A DNA stretch of 64,000 bases. Origin: an uncultured Bacteroidales bacterium. GTDB taxonomy: Bacteria > Bacteroidota > Bacteroidia > Bacteroidales > F082. The stretch spans positions 76,362-140,361 of the forward strand of contig CAJOHD010000003.1 in NCBI GenBank assembly GCA_905234275.1. The letters run 5' to 3'. Under the pieces are notes generated by a model. That model saw nothing but the letters and a program-made list of their open reading frames with translations. It was not told where the DNA came from and searched no databases. Position numbers and translations under genes: made by a program. Of this stretch, positions 54,802 to 62,867 are shown piece by piece (within the stretch, counting starts at the first letter, position 1; the number at the start of each line of letters is the position of its first letter).

Positions 54802-55338
54802 TCAACAAGTCCTTTCCACCACGACACCTTCTTGTTGTAGGATTTCCTGAGAGAATCTGTTAATATCAACATCATGTGCTAGAATTCCATTGGCAAAAAA
54901 GCTATGGTTGTTTTTCGTCGCCAAACAATAGAAAAGCTCGGAGCACGGATTTACCTCAATTGAAATCACTCTTGAATGAGATAATTCCCTGTTGTTTATA
55001 GACAAACAGACATCGCCTTCCTCGAGTTGCTCAACAGATACACCATACATTTCCTCTAATCTATTTACATTCACTGCACACCATCCCTTTCCAACGATAT
55101 AAAGCGGATGGTCAACCGTCGCTTTTAACGACGTACCATCTTCAAACTTTATTATAGCACATAATGAGTGCAGGGATTTGGCTATTGTAGTTACGATATC
55201 ATAATTTATGGTTTTACTCTTTTCATTAAAGGCAATTATTTCGGTGCCTAATTTAATATCTTTAATAGGCCTAATACCATTGGCGGTTGCTACATGTGTG
55301 TTTCCTTCAAAACACAAAAAATTACTATATTTATTCAT
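54802..55338 (-). CDS. Free-standing Hint (hedgehog/intein) domain protein
   Basis: The 178-residue chain has intein-type blocks: Cys 9 with FEGNTHVATANGIRPIKD (block A), LKATVDHPLYIVGKGWCAV (block B, T-x2-H) and NNHSFFANGILAHDV (blocks F/G, where the usual final Asn is Asp). Only eight residues precede the Cys, and about 22 follow the last block. No endonuclease insert and no flanking host protein are present. It may be self-cleaving, or a Hint remnant of a polymorphic toxin. The 3' end runs close to the wbuC pseudogene. Confidence 0.75.
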   Translation of the reverse strand: MNKYSNFLCFEGNTHVATANGIRPIKDIKLGTEIIAFNEKSKTINYDIVTTIAKSLHSLCAIIKFEDGTSLKATVDHPLYIVGKGWCAVNVNRLEEMYGVSVEQLEEGDVCLSINNRELSHSRVISIEVNPCSELFYCLATKNNHSFFANGILAHDVDINRFSQEILQQEGVVVERTC

Positions 55339-55373
55339 GAACTGTTTTAGATAAAATGTTTAATCCTGATAGT

Positions 55374-56933
55374 TTAATAGATATTTGGTTTGGGTTTCAA
55401 TAAAAAAACCCCTCGTGATTGTTCTGCATATTTAGCCGAAGCAACTAACTCAAAGTATTGTTGAACATATTTTTTAAATGATTCGTAATCATAATATTTG
55501 GCAATTGTTATTATGTTATTTTGATGTTTTACATACACAATAATCGTATCTGAAATATTAGTTCGAGTTTTATATTCATTTGAAGATGATTCAAAATATC
55601 CAATATCAAGATCTTCAGGTTTCTCACATGGATCCAGTCCCTTTTTCTTAATTGAATTTTGAATCAGTTCCCAATATCCTTTTTGTTCTTTTATTTTTTT
55701 CAAGACATCATTTTTCACTCTATTGGCAATAGTTGTCCTTTTTCCTTTACTATTTCGAGGAAGGCCGTTTTTTATAATTACATCAAGTAATAAGTAATCC
55801 TTTTCATCTTTCATGATACTTTTCATATTATAAAAGAAAGTATCACAATTCATTGAAAGATTTGAGAATGTAACACCCAACATTGAAAACATATTGTTGC
55901 TTCCTATGCAAAGTTTATTTGATTCTAAAAAGGGTGGTAATTTGTCATAACATAAACTAATTTCAAAATCATCAATAATAGCGAATGGGACATGATTCTT
56001 GATGGATTTCATACTTTCTATCGCAAGAAAAACATTTAAGTCTATTGGAATATAACATGGTTTATTCGGAATGAATGAAGCTAACAGTATATTGTCTATT
56101 GTACCAATGCCTGGACCAAAGGAAATTATATTATCAATCTCAAGTTCATTTAAATCATTAATTTTTGAATCCTGGTCCCAATTTCTATTTTGTCCCTTAG
56201 ATGTAAAATTTGTCATTGCAATTTTTTCTGGATAGTCTGGATCTTCTTCGATGTTTTGCCAAAGAAATGCACTTTTTGATCCCACAAACAACGCTTTGGA
56301 TTCCCATTTAGACATGTCATATTGATGTACTTTTGGACCTGTTTGTTGATGGTTATAAGCGTTAAATTTTATAAATTTATCCGATAACTCTGGATTATAA
56401 TACACACAGCATTTCCCATAAAAAAGTTTAGAATAATCATTACGTTTACCTTTAAGACTCTCTATAAATCCTTTTTTTATTCCTTCAATATCTGAAATTG
56501 AGACTGGATTTAATCCAGAAAAATCACTTGGAATTTTAATCTCTGAATCTTCCGAAATTATGTAAATCTTTTTCTGTGCATAATAAAACATTGCCAATTC
56601 TGCAATAACATTATGATTGGGGAACATATCATCTTCACGAGTATCATTATCTTTAGTTATAGAATTTTGATATTTTTGACCAATTACATCTTTCCCGAGG
56701 ATAAAAATTCCACAATCATAATGATTTACGATTTCATTCAGAATCTTTAATATAAAGTCAGTTTTCTTTAGTATTGGGCATTCCCACCAGGGATCAATTT
56801 TCACTTTAAGACGTTTTGCATCAATATGTAATTTAAGAGATTGAATAATGTCATTTAATTTATTGGGAGCTACATTGTCAATACCATTTTCAGGTCTGAA
56901 CCTGCTTGATGAAGCTAAAAACACTTTAATCAT
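55374..56933 (-). CDS. TIR-like domain protein with methyltransferase-like C-terminal half
   Basis: The 519-residue protein begins MIKVFLASSS and has a TIR-like/nucleotide-binding domain over about 1-130: DPWWECP, YDCGIFILGKDVIGQKYQ, and PNHNVIAELAMFYYAQKKIY, where Glu 112 matches the catalytic Glu of PF10137-type TIR proteins. From about 265 the segment IISFGPGIGTIDNILL, then YIPIDLNVFLAIESMK, resembles the SAM-binding start of EgtD-like methyltransferases. I know of no system with this exact fusion. Its start overlaps the end of an SSS transporter gene by 8 bases. TIR domains in bacteria often degrade NAD+ during phage defence. Confidence 0.6.
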   Translation of the reverse strand: MIKVFLASSSRFRPENGIDNVAPNKLNDIIQSLKLHIDAKRLKVKIDPWWECPILKKTDFILKILNEIVNHYDCGIFILGKDVIGQKYQNSITKDNDTREDDMFPNHNVIAELAMFYYAQKKIYIISEDSEIKIPSDFSGLNPVSISDIEGIKKGFIESLKGKRNDYSKLFYGKCCVYYNPELSDKFIKFNAYNHQQTGPKVHQYDMSKWESKALFVGSKSAFLWQNIEEDPDYPEKIAMTNFTSKGQNRNWDQDSKINDLNELEIDNIISFGPGIGTIDNILLASFIPNKPCYIPIDLNVFLAIESMKSIKNHVPFAIIDDFEISLCYDKLPPFLESNKLCIGSNNMFSMLGVTFSNLSMNCDTFFYNMKSIMKDEKDYLLLDVIIKNGLPRNSKGKRTTIANRVKNDVLKKIKEQKGYWELIQNSIKKKGLDPCEKPEDLDIGYFESSSNEYKTRTNISDTIIVYVKHQNNIITIAKYYDYESFKKYVQQYFELVASAKYAEQSRGVFLLKPKPNIY

Positions 56934-58269
56934 TGCACAATTCTTTTTTATTGTTAAAAAACTTGATTATTATTACTATCACACATCCAATAGCTGGATA
57001 AATAATGGCTTTGGGACTTATTTCTATTTTCAAAACTTCAATGATGGAAATAACCAGGATATTGATTATAGATCCAAAGAAAACTTTTCGTCCAGAAAGT
57101 TTTAATGAGTTCCCCAATGCAATTGGAATTAAAACTGAAATATAAACAAGTAAAGATGTAAGAGATAATGCTAATACTTTATTAAAGAATAGTGCAATTG
57201 CCATTGCTATCACGTAAGTAATCAACGAAGCTGTCTTTATCGTTCTTGGGACATTATCACTTCTTTTCGACAACGGCTTTATTATGTCGTTTGAAATTGA
57301 TGTAATAGAGTTTAACGTATATGAATCCAAAGTCGAAATAATGGCGGCAAGCGAGGCGATGATTGCGATAAAGCCAAATCCGTTAAAACTGTTTTTGAAA
57401 AAAAACGGAATTGCCTGCTCTGGATCAACCAGCTCAACGTTATTATCACCAAGACAGATACCAACATAGGCGGTGGTTAATGTAATACTGAAATAGAATA
57501 GACCGCCCATAATCAAACCGATTTTTCCATTTTTCTGATTTTTTGCCGATTTGATTCTAAGATTGATGTCTTGGGATAATGGGGTGAAAAGTGCCGGTAT
57601 GGAGAATAAAATAATATAATCAATTGGCATTACGGAAAACTCGTGTGTGATTTCGTCTGCCGCCAAATTGCCTTGTCTTTTCACGATAAAAACCAATAAT
57701 GGAATAATGAGCAAAGCCGTAATTAGAACAAATTGAAGTATATCGGTCTTGGTGACGGAGTTAAACCCACCAAAAAACACGTATGAAAACACCATTGTCG
57801 AAACGACAAAAGTAATAAGCAAAGGATTAATGGATGGGAAAAAAGGGGACAAGAGTTTTGACAACGCCACAAAATTGGCAGCTACAATAAGAATAAACGT
57901 AAAAGAGGTGACAATGCCTATTAATACGGATAAACCTTTATGGTTAGATGATAGTAAATCTGAAATAGTTGTGCCTGTGTCATTCTCATATTTTTTATAA
58001 AAAGCCAAAACCACCAAAAGTCCAATCATAAGGGCTATTGGATCAATTAAGGCATACCATTTAAATGTATAACCAACTGATGCTGTCGTTAAAATGGCAG
58101 CTCCTCCTGTAAAGGTCATGCTAATTCCGCAGGCTATAGTAAACCAATTTAGCTTGCCTCTAGTCATGGTGAATTCAGAGTATGATGACATACTGCTTCT
58201 TTTTACTAATAGTCCAATAAGTAAAAAGCTCAGCAAAGAGATTATTATTAATATTTGAGTAATGTCCAT
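56926..58269 (-). CDS. Sodium:solute symporter family (SSS) membrane protein
   Basis: The 447-residue protein has about 12-13 membrane helices, with SSS marks: MTRGKLNWFTIACGISMTFT (helix 2 region), FFGGFNSVTKTDILQFVL and ASLAAIISTLDSYTLNSITS, the Na+-binding Ser-rich helix 8. It lacks a kinase or other C-terminal domain. The TIR-like gene overlaps its end by 8 bases, so the two are translated together. The solute is unknown. Low GC and its neighbours suggest horizontal transfer. Confidence 0.85.
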   Translation of the reverse strand: MDITQILIIISLLSFLLIGLLVKRSSMSSYSEFTMTRGKLNWFTIACGISMTFTGGAAILTTASVGYTFKWYALIDPIALMIGLLVVLAFYKKYENDTGTTISDLLSSNHKGLSVLIGIVTSFTFILIVAANFVALSKLLSPFFPSINPLLITFVVSTMVFSYVFFGGFNSVTKTDILQFVLITALLIIPLLVFIVKRQGNLAADEITHEFSVMPIDYIILFSIPALFTPLSQDINLRIKSAKNQKNGKIGLIMGGLFYFSITLTTAYVGICLGDNNVELVDPEQAIPFFFKNSFNGFGFIAIIASLAAIISTLDSYTLNSITSISNDIIKPLSKRSDNVPRTIKTASLITYVIAMAIALFFNKVLALSLTSLLVYISVLIPIALGNSLKLSGRKVFFGSIINILVISIIEVLKIEISPKAIIYPAIGCVIVIIIKFFNNKKELCND

Positions 58270-58312
58270 CTTCTAAAATGATTAGTTTAACACAATTTTG
58301 ATGATTTTTCCT

Positions 58313-58629
58313 TCTATTGAAAAATATTTGCACGCTTTAGCATCGCCTCCACTGGGTCGCCATTGGGCGATAACTCTATAGATTCCGTGCAGATACGCTC
58401 CAATTCGTCATAAAATTCAATTACAAGACGTCCCTTTTATGCATGCTATTGTTTCAGATGTCTTCTGATGCCGATGAATTTGCATGACAGAACCGGGTTC
58501 AATGGCATTGAGCATCCTCTGTGAATTGTCGTCGGGTGAATTACGCAAATCATATGCAAACCTAAGCCTTGGCGATGCCTTTGCTTGTGCTGTTACTTTG
58601 TCAAGAAGTTTCTTGTCAATTATCTCCAC
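58313..58629 (-). pseudogene. wbuC 5' remnant joined to an ATP-grasp-like tail
   Basis: ATG at 58629 starts MEIIDKKLLDKVTAQAKASP, continues to EPGSVMQIHRHQKTSETIAC, then a frameshift near 58430 ends the ORF at 58417. In the next frame it reads GRLVIEFYDELERICTESIE, LSPNGDPVEAMLKRANIFQ and a stop at 58313. The first part is WbuC, while the end resembles the C terminus of the ATP-grasp gene downstream (SSPDGNPVVEMLKKAKRIL). It looks like a recombination joint. There is no other gene in 58270-58678. Confidence 0.7.
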
Positions 58630-58678
58630 TTAGAAAATACAAATACTTATAAAACAACCTTCACCAATTAAAGCTCCC

Positions 58679-59815
58679 TCAATCCAATATTCTCTTTGCC
58701 TTTTTCAACATTTCAACCACGGGGTTACCATCGGGCGAACTATAAAGGATATAGTTGGTGTGGCGCACATCGTTGTGGGTCAATTCTGGCAAATCATTAG
58801 TGACAAAATGACGCTCCACACACCATGGCTCGTTTTCACAGGCATCAAAAACGGGTTTCAGATAAGCGGTTTGCTCGACCACATAATAGAGGCCGGAATA
58901 GTTGTGCTTAAATGTTGTAACATCTATGGGTTTCAGCTCACCTGTAGCGGCTTGTGCAATGGCCGAGAAAATGTCAAAACCTGTACTCAGTTCCACCATC
59001 GGGCACCAGATATGGTCTCCGCCTGGTCGTGCGTTGAACTCTATCAGATACACATCCCCGCCAATAACCTTGATTTCTGTATGACAAGGACCGTTGGTTA
59101 CACCTATGGCTGTCAAACCTGATGATACAGCACGAACCACCTTATCCCAAATCTCCTTTGGCAATGGGGCTGGCTGATGATGACCAAGTTCCACACAATG
59201 CGGTGCTCCACTGCTATCTTTTTGGGTTATTTGAATGATAGTGTGTACACCTTTATAGGTTATACTCTCCACACTACATTCCATCCCTCCATCGAGGTAT
59301 TGTTCTGCAATTATGTTTGGGGTTGTGCCTTTTCGGAAACTGTTTGCTGCATATTCAAAAGCCTTAGGCAACTCACCTGCATCACGTACCACTGTAATGC
59401 CTCGCTTGCCGCCAAGGTTAACGGGTTTCAATATCATCGGATAGGGAACATCCGAATCCTCAATATCTTTTAAACAGGTTGCTTCCACATATTTTGGGGA
59501 AAACAACTCTTTTAACCCTTTTATGCAATTGCGGTTGCGGTATTTGTTGGTGATTACTTGAGCCACTTCATATGGCAGCCCCAGAAGACCTAATTGCTCA
59601 GCAACGTAAGCCGCAACAGCCACTGACAATTCAGTAGTGGCAACAATACCGTCAACACCTATTTCTTTGCAAATCTCCGTGATTTTTTCTTTTTCGAAAA
59701 TGTTGATCTCATGATAGTAATCAACTATTCCGTCGACCAACTTACCGTCGGGCATTGAAAAATAATGGCTTTCATAACCCAAGCGACGGCAAGCCTCGCC
59801 AAAATAGGAGGCCAT
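58679..59815 (-). CDS. ATP-grasp ligase, possibly frameshifted at its start
   Basis: The 378-residue chain begins MASYFGEACRRLGYESHYFS and has ATP-grasp features: YPMILKPVNLGGKRGITVVR (the A-loop lysine), IIAEQYLDGGMECSVES and VYLIEFNARPGGDHIWCPMV, with the metal-binding Glu and Asn. It would join a carboxylate to an amine with ATP. The natural start appears to lie upstream at an ATG at 59844-59846 (MNKLAIMGG), but a run of seven G (59820-59826) puts it out of frame; six would restore it. The annotated start is the first in-frame ATG. Confidence 0.8.
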   Translation of the reverse strand: MASYFGEACRRLGYESHYFSMPDGKLVDGIVDYYHEINIFEKEKITEICKEIGVDGIVATTELSVAVAAYVAEQLGLLGLPYEVAQVITNKYRNRNCIKGLKELFSPKYVEATCLKDIEDSDVPYPMILKPVNLGGKRGITVVRDAGELPKAFEYAANSFRKGTTPNIIAEQYLDGGMECSVESITYKGVHTIIQITQKDSSGAPHCVELGHHQPAPLPKEIWDKVVRAVSSGLTAIGVTNGPCHTEIKVIGGDVYLIEFNARPGGDHIWCPMVELSTGFDIFSAIAQAATGELKPIDVTTFKHNYSGLYYVVEQTAYLKPVFDACENEPWCVERHFVTNDLPELTHNDVRHTNYILYSSPDGNPVVEMLKKAKRILD

Positions 59816-59819
59816 TATA

Positions 59820-59826
59820 CCCCCCC
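59820..59826. repeat. Homopolymer tract at the start of an ATP-grasp gene
   Basis: Seven C on the plus strand (seven G in the gene's sense). With seven, the upstream start MNKLAIMGG is out of frame with the ATP-grasp body; with six it reads through as MNKLAIMGGIMASYFGEA. It may be a phase-variable tract or a sequencing error. Confidence 0.7.
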
Positions 59827-59882
59827 ATAATTGCTAATTTGTTCATTTACAATAATTTACGTACTCTATTAATAATCCAACC

Positions 59883-59926
59883 AAGAGTTGGCATCCGCCT
59901 TAGTAATCAAGCGGATGTCAACTCTT
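59883..59926. terminator. Long hairpin inside the ATP-grasp operon
   Basis: AAGAGTTGGCATCCGC and GCGGATGTCAACTCTT pair over 16 positions (one mismatch-type G-U) around a 12-base loop. It is followed by T-rich sequence on the plus strand only. It lies between the acyltransferase and ATP-grasp genes and could attenuate or process the operon RNA. Confidence 0.5.
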
Positions 59927-59950
59927 TTGAGTTATTTCAATTCCTTGCTA

Positions 59951-60535
59951 TTAAAGATGATTTGACCAATCCATTGCTTCAACAATGGCACGACGTTCCG
60001 GTGTAGGTTTTTCACGGTCGCGTACCTTCTTGGCTGGTGTGCCAACGTAAATGCTCCAAGGTTCAACGTCTTTGTTGACAAACGAACCGGCACCAATCAA
60101 GGCACCCTCGCCAATGGTAACGCCAGGCATAATGATGCAGTTGGCACCAATGTAGGCATCGTCTTTAATGGTAACACCTGCATATCTCACCTCGCTGGCA
60201 CCTTCCGGCAGATGCTGCACAGAATAATAGCCATCAAACTTGTAAGTGGAACCCAGAATTTTGGTGCCAGGTCCGAGGAAGCATCTATCGCCAATATGGA
60301 CGAACGAAGCACCCTCTACGCAGCAATGCCAGGTGATTTCGCTATACTTACCCAACTTAAACGACTTCTGTGCATCAATAAAAGTGTAGTCGTAGATGAT
60401 GCAATGGTCATCCAGTTCTGCGTACCAAGGGTTGATGATTTTGGTTAATTGGAAAACACGAACGCCTTTTCCGCAATACTTCAGTTTGTCGAGGACGTTT
60501 TCGCCCATCATTTCGGTGTATTTAATTCCTTCCAT
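59951..60535 (-). CDS. Left-handed beta-helix (hexapeptide) acyltransferase
   Basis: The 194-residue protein has a series of hexapeptide turns: ASFVHIGDRCFLGPGTKILG, then VTIKDDAYIGANCIIMPGVT, IGEGALIGAGSFVNKDVEPW and a final YVGTPAKKVRDRE. This is the acetyltransferase family that modifies sugars or amino sugars in the cytoplasm. It lies between two ATP-grasp genes on the same strand. The acceptor could be an amino sugar made by the PLP enzyme upstream, but that is inferred from context only. Confidence 0.88.
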   Translation of the reverse strand: MEGIKYTEMMGENVLDKLKYCGKGVRVFQLTKIINPWYAELDDHCIIYDYTFIDAQKSFKLGKYSEITWHCCVEGASFVHIGDRCFLGPGTKILGSTYKFDGYYSVQHLPEGASEVRYAGVTIKDDAYIGANCIIMPGVTIGEGALIGAGSFVNKDVEPWSIYVGTPAKKVRDREKPTPERRAIVEAMDWSNHL

Positions 60536-60561
60536 GATAAAAAATGTTTAGTATTAAACAA

Positions 60562-61767
60562 TTATTTAACCTTGATTCTAATTAGATCGTTTATTCTTTC
60601 ATAACATGCCAATTGCTCGTCAAAAGTCGGGAATATCAAATCTACTATAGCCACCAAACTCGTCCCATCCACGCATTTCTCCACTGCGTCGCCTTCTTTC
60701 AAGTATTCCAAAGTGCGGGTAACATATTGCTTGATGGATTCATCAATATATAAACCTGCATATTTCCCAGCCTCTTGACTGAATGTTGTTTGCTTGATGG
60801 CATAACGGTAATGACGTTTATAGTTCTTGACGTATTCCCAATATTCAGTATCTCTTACTGCTGTTGACACAAGCAATTTGCATAAATCAATACCAGAGAA
60901 GTCGTAAACCAGCAAAGGTATCTCATGTCCTCCCTGACGTACATTGATTTCAATCACAAAGAAGTCGCCATTGTTATTGAAGTAGCCTTCAATATTATAT
61001 TCTCCAAACTGCACGCCAGCAGCCTTGAAAAGCCTTGACAATGTATCTCTAAGTTTATCAAACTTCTCTTTTTCGAGGAACAGCGGTGCTGTATAAGTCA
61101 TTGGCACCATAGGTGCCCATGCCGCTCTGGTGGTATAAAACAGACCGTCCCACAGTATTTCACCCTCGTACAAGAAAATATCACCCTCAATGGTTGTCAA
61201 CGATGGCATTTCCACATATTCTTCCACCGCAACCATGTTGTTTCTTGAATATCTTTTACAGTCTGTGAATACTTCTTCTATTATCTTTTCATCATATTGT
61301 TCAATCTTTCTTGAACCACGGCTTCCTGAACATTCGCAGGGTTTTATGATGATGGGATAATTGAGTTCCGGCAATCTTTGATACACCTCATCCAATGAAG
61401 TTGTGACAAAATGGGCTGGGCAATATACACCTACTTGACGTTGCAAATCTCTGAATCGGCTTTTCGACATCAAGATATTGATACCGTCTTCGCTGTTGCC
61501 CACCAATCCCAATTCATTGGCTATTCTGGTGACAATGGGCATGGCTGGCTCTGAATTGGTGATGATGCCATCTACATTTTCTTTTTTGGCCACATCCAGC
61601 AAAGCCTCATAATCCATTGTGCTTGCGGCATGATAGGTATCGGCATACTTGTACCCTGGGCACTCCGTTGTCATGTCGCATAACACGACGTGATAATTCA
61701 ACTTTTTGGCCGCATCCAAAAGCTGAACTTGCCGAATACCACCACCTACAATCAGTATTTTCTTCAT
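60562..61767 (-). CDS. ATP-grasp ligase
   Basis: The 401-residue chain opens MKKILIVGGGIRQVQLLDAA and has the ATP-grasp fold: YPIIIKPCECSGSRGSRKIE with the nucleotide-binding Lys, AVEEYVEMPSLTTIEGDIFL, and FVIEINVRQGGHEIPLLVYD with the metal-binding Glu and Asn. A carbamoyl-phosphate-synthase- or biotin-carboxylase-like N-terminal segment (DMTTECPGYKYADTYHAAST) precedes it. It lies 14 bases after the next ATP-grasp gene. The substrates are unknown, but peptide-bond-like ligations are typical. Confidence 0.86.
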   Translation of the reverse strand: MKKILIVGGGIRQVQLLDAAKKLNYHVVLCDMTTECPGYKYADTYHAASTMDYEALLDVAKKENVDGIITNSEPAMPIVTRIANELGLVGNSEDGINILMSKSRFRDLQRQVGVYCPAHFVTTSLDEVYQRLPELNYPIIIKPCECSGSRGSRKIEQYDEKIIEEVFTDCKRYSRNNMVAVEEYVEMPSLTTIEGDIFLYEGEILWDGLFYTTRAAWAPMVPMTYTAPLFLEKEKFDKLRDTLSRLFKAAGVQFGEYNIEGYFNNNGDFFVIEINVRQGGHEIPLLVYDFSGIDLCKLLVSTAVRDTEYWEYVKNYKRHYRYAIKQTTFSQEAGKYAGLYIDESIKQYVTRTLEYLKEGDAVEKCVDGTSLVAIVDLIFPTFDEQLACYERINDLIRIKVK

Positions 61768-61781
61768 TCCACGACTATTTA

Positions 61782-62867
61782 TTAACCCTTCATGTTCTCA
61801 AAAACCTCTTCGCTTTCCAGCACTATCGGCTCCACATCCACGTCACGCAGAAAGATGTAGGGCTTCTCGTAGTGGTGGTATTGGTCGCGCACAATGCGGT
61901 CGGCATTGCCGTCTTCCATAATGGTCATGGCGTCGCTAATCAGGTCGAAGCCCACACGGGTCATCACACCAGTGTAAGCCATGTGGCGGATGTTGACCTC
62001 AGTCACTTTCAGCTTTCCGTTTTTATCTTCCTTCAGGTCGAAGCTCAGGATGCCATGGGCCGGCACATTCAGCTTGTTGCAGAGGTATTTGATGCAATCG
62101 TCGCAGAACTTGTTGATATGGTCTTCGTTCAGGAAGCGGGCGAAGTGGGTGTTGCCAGTGACGTGGCTGGGGGCCGTGTTAGCCATCACATATTCGGCAC
62201 ACTCCAAGGCGGCACCCTTCACATATTCGTTGTTGTAGTAAAGCATCTGGTTGGCCAGGTGACGACCTGTAAGGAACTCGCTCACGGTAAACTCCTCAAT
62301 ACGGCTGTTGATGAAGAGCCACGACTTGTAGCTGTCCAAATTATCCAAGCGCAGCGAGCCCAATCCGCCAGTGCCCTCAGTGGCACGAATCCAGCATGGG
62401 AAGCCTATCACATTGGCCACCTCGTCAAACTTCGGTTCCTTCTGCGTCACCTTGATGGTCTTGGGGATGAAGTCGGTGCCTTCGAGCAGCGAGGCCATAA
62501 TGGCCTTGTCGCGCAATGACTCTGACAGGAGCTTGCAGCCCATAAACACCTCGCAGGGGAACTTGCCGTGCTTCTCGTAGTAGTCGCCCCACTCCACAAT
62601 CTCAGCTTCTGGTTGCACAAAGGCGTAGTCCACGTGCTTCTCAGCAACTAAACGCTCAATGAACGGAAAATAGTCGGGGCTGTCGCAACGTGGGCAGACG
62701 AAGTATTCGTCCACCAACTTCTTGCCTTTGGTGTACATGAAAAAGCCCATGGCTTTCTTGTCGGCATCGATGCCGATGACGTGGTAGTGCGGGTACTTCT
62801 CGCGAATGACGGTGGCGATGCTTCTTGGAGTCAGACCACCGATGCCGGTAATCAATAAAGTTTTCAT
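61782..62867 (-). CDS. ATP-grasp ligase
   Basis: The 361-residue chain starts MKTLLITGIGGLTPRSIATV and has IGFPCWIRATEGTGGLGSLR as the ATP-binding loop (an unusual R-A-T in place of K-P) and KVTEVNIRHMAYTGVMTRVG near the metal site, where N and H follow Glu. It shares one base with the PLP enzyme gene before it (TAATG). It is more diverged from the other two ATP-grasp proteins than they are from each other. Target unknown; possibly an acyl-amide bond on a glycan or a small molecule. Confidence 0.83.
   Translation of the reverse strand: MKTLLITGIGGLTPRSIATVIREKYPHYHVIGIDADKKAMGFFMYTKGKKLVDEYFVCPRCDSPDYFPFIERLVAEKHVDYAFVQPEAEIVEWGDYYEKHGKFPCEVFMGCKLLSESLRDKAIMASLLEGTDFIPKTIKVTQKEPKFDEVANVIGFPCWIRATEGTGGLGSLRLDNLDSYKSWLFINSRIEEFTVSEFLTGRHLANQMLYYNNEYVKGAALECAEYVMANTAPSHVTGNTHFARFLNEDHINKFCDDCIKYLCNKLNVPAHGILSFDLKEDKNGKLKVTEVNIRHMAYTGVMTRVGFDLISDAMTIMEDGNADRIVRDQYHHYEKPYIFLRDVDVEPIVLESEEVFENMKG

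Noticed and set aside
54751..54875. The 5' part of a 199-codon ORF over the wbuC pseudogene
   Set aside because: The long frame is created by frameshift and insertion. Its N-terminal residues match no WbuC protein and overlap the Hint gene in another frame.
55374..56933. A CBASS or Pycsar effector
   Set aside because: The TIR-like domain resembles such effectors, but no nucleotide cyclase gene lies nearby.
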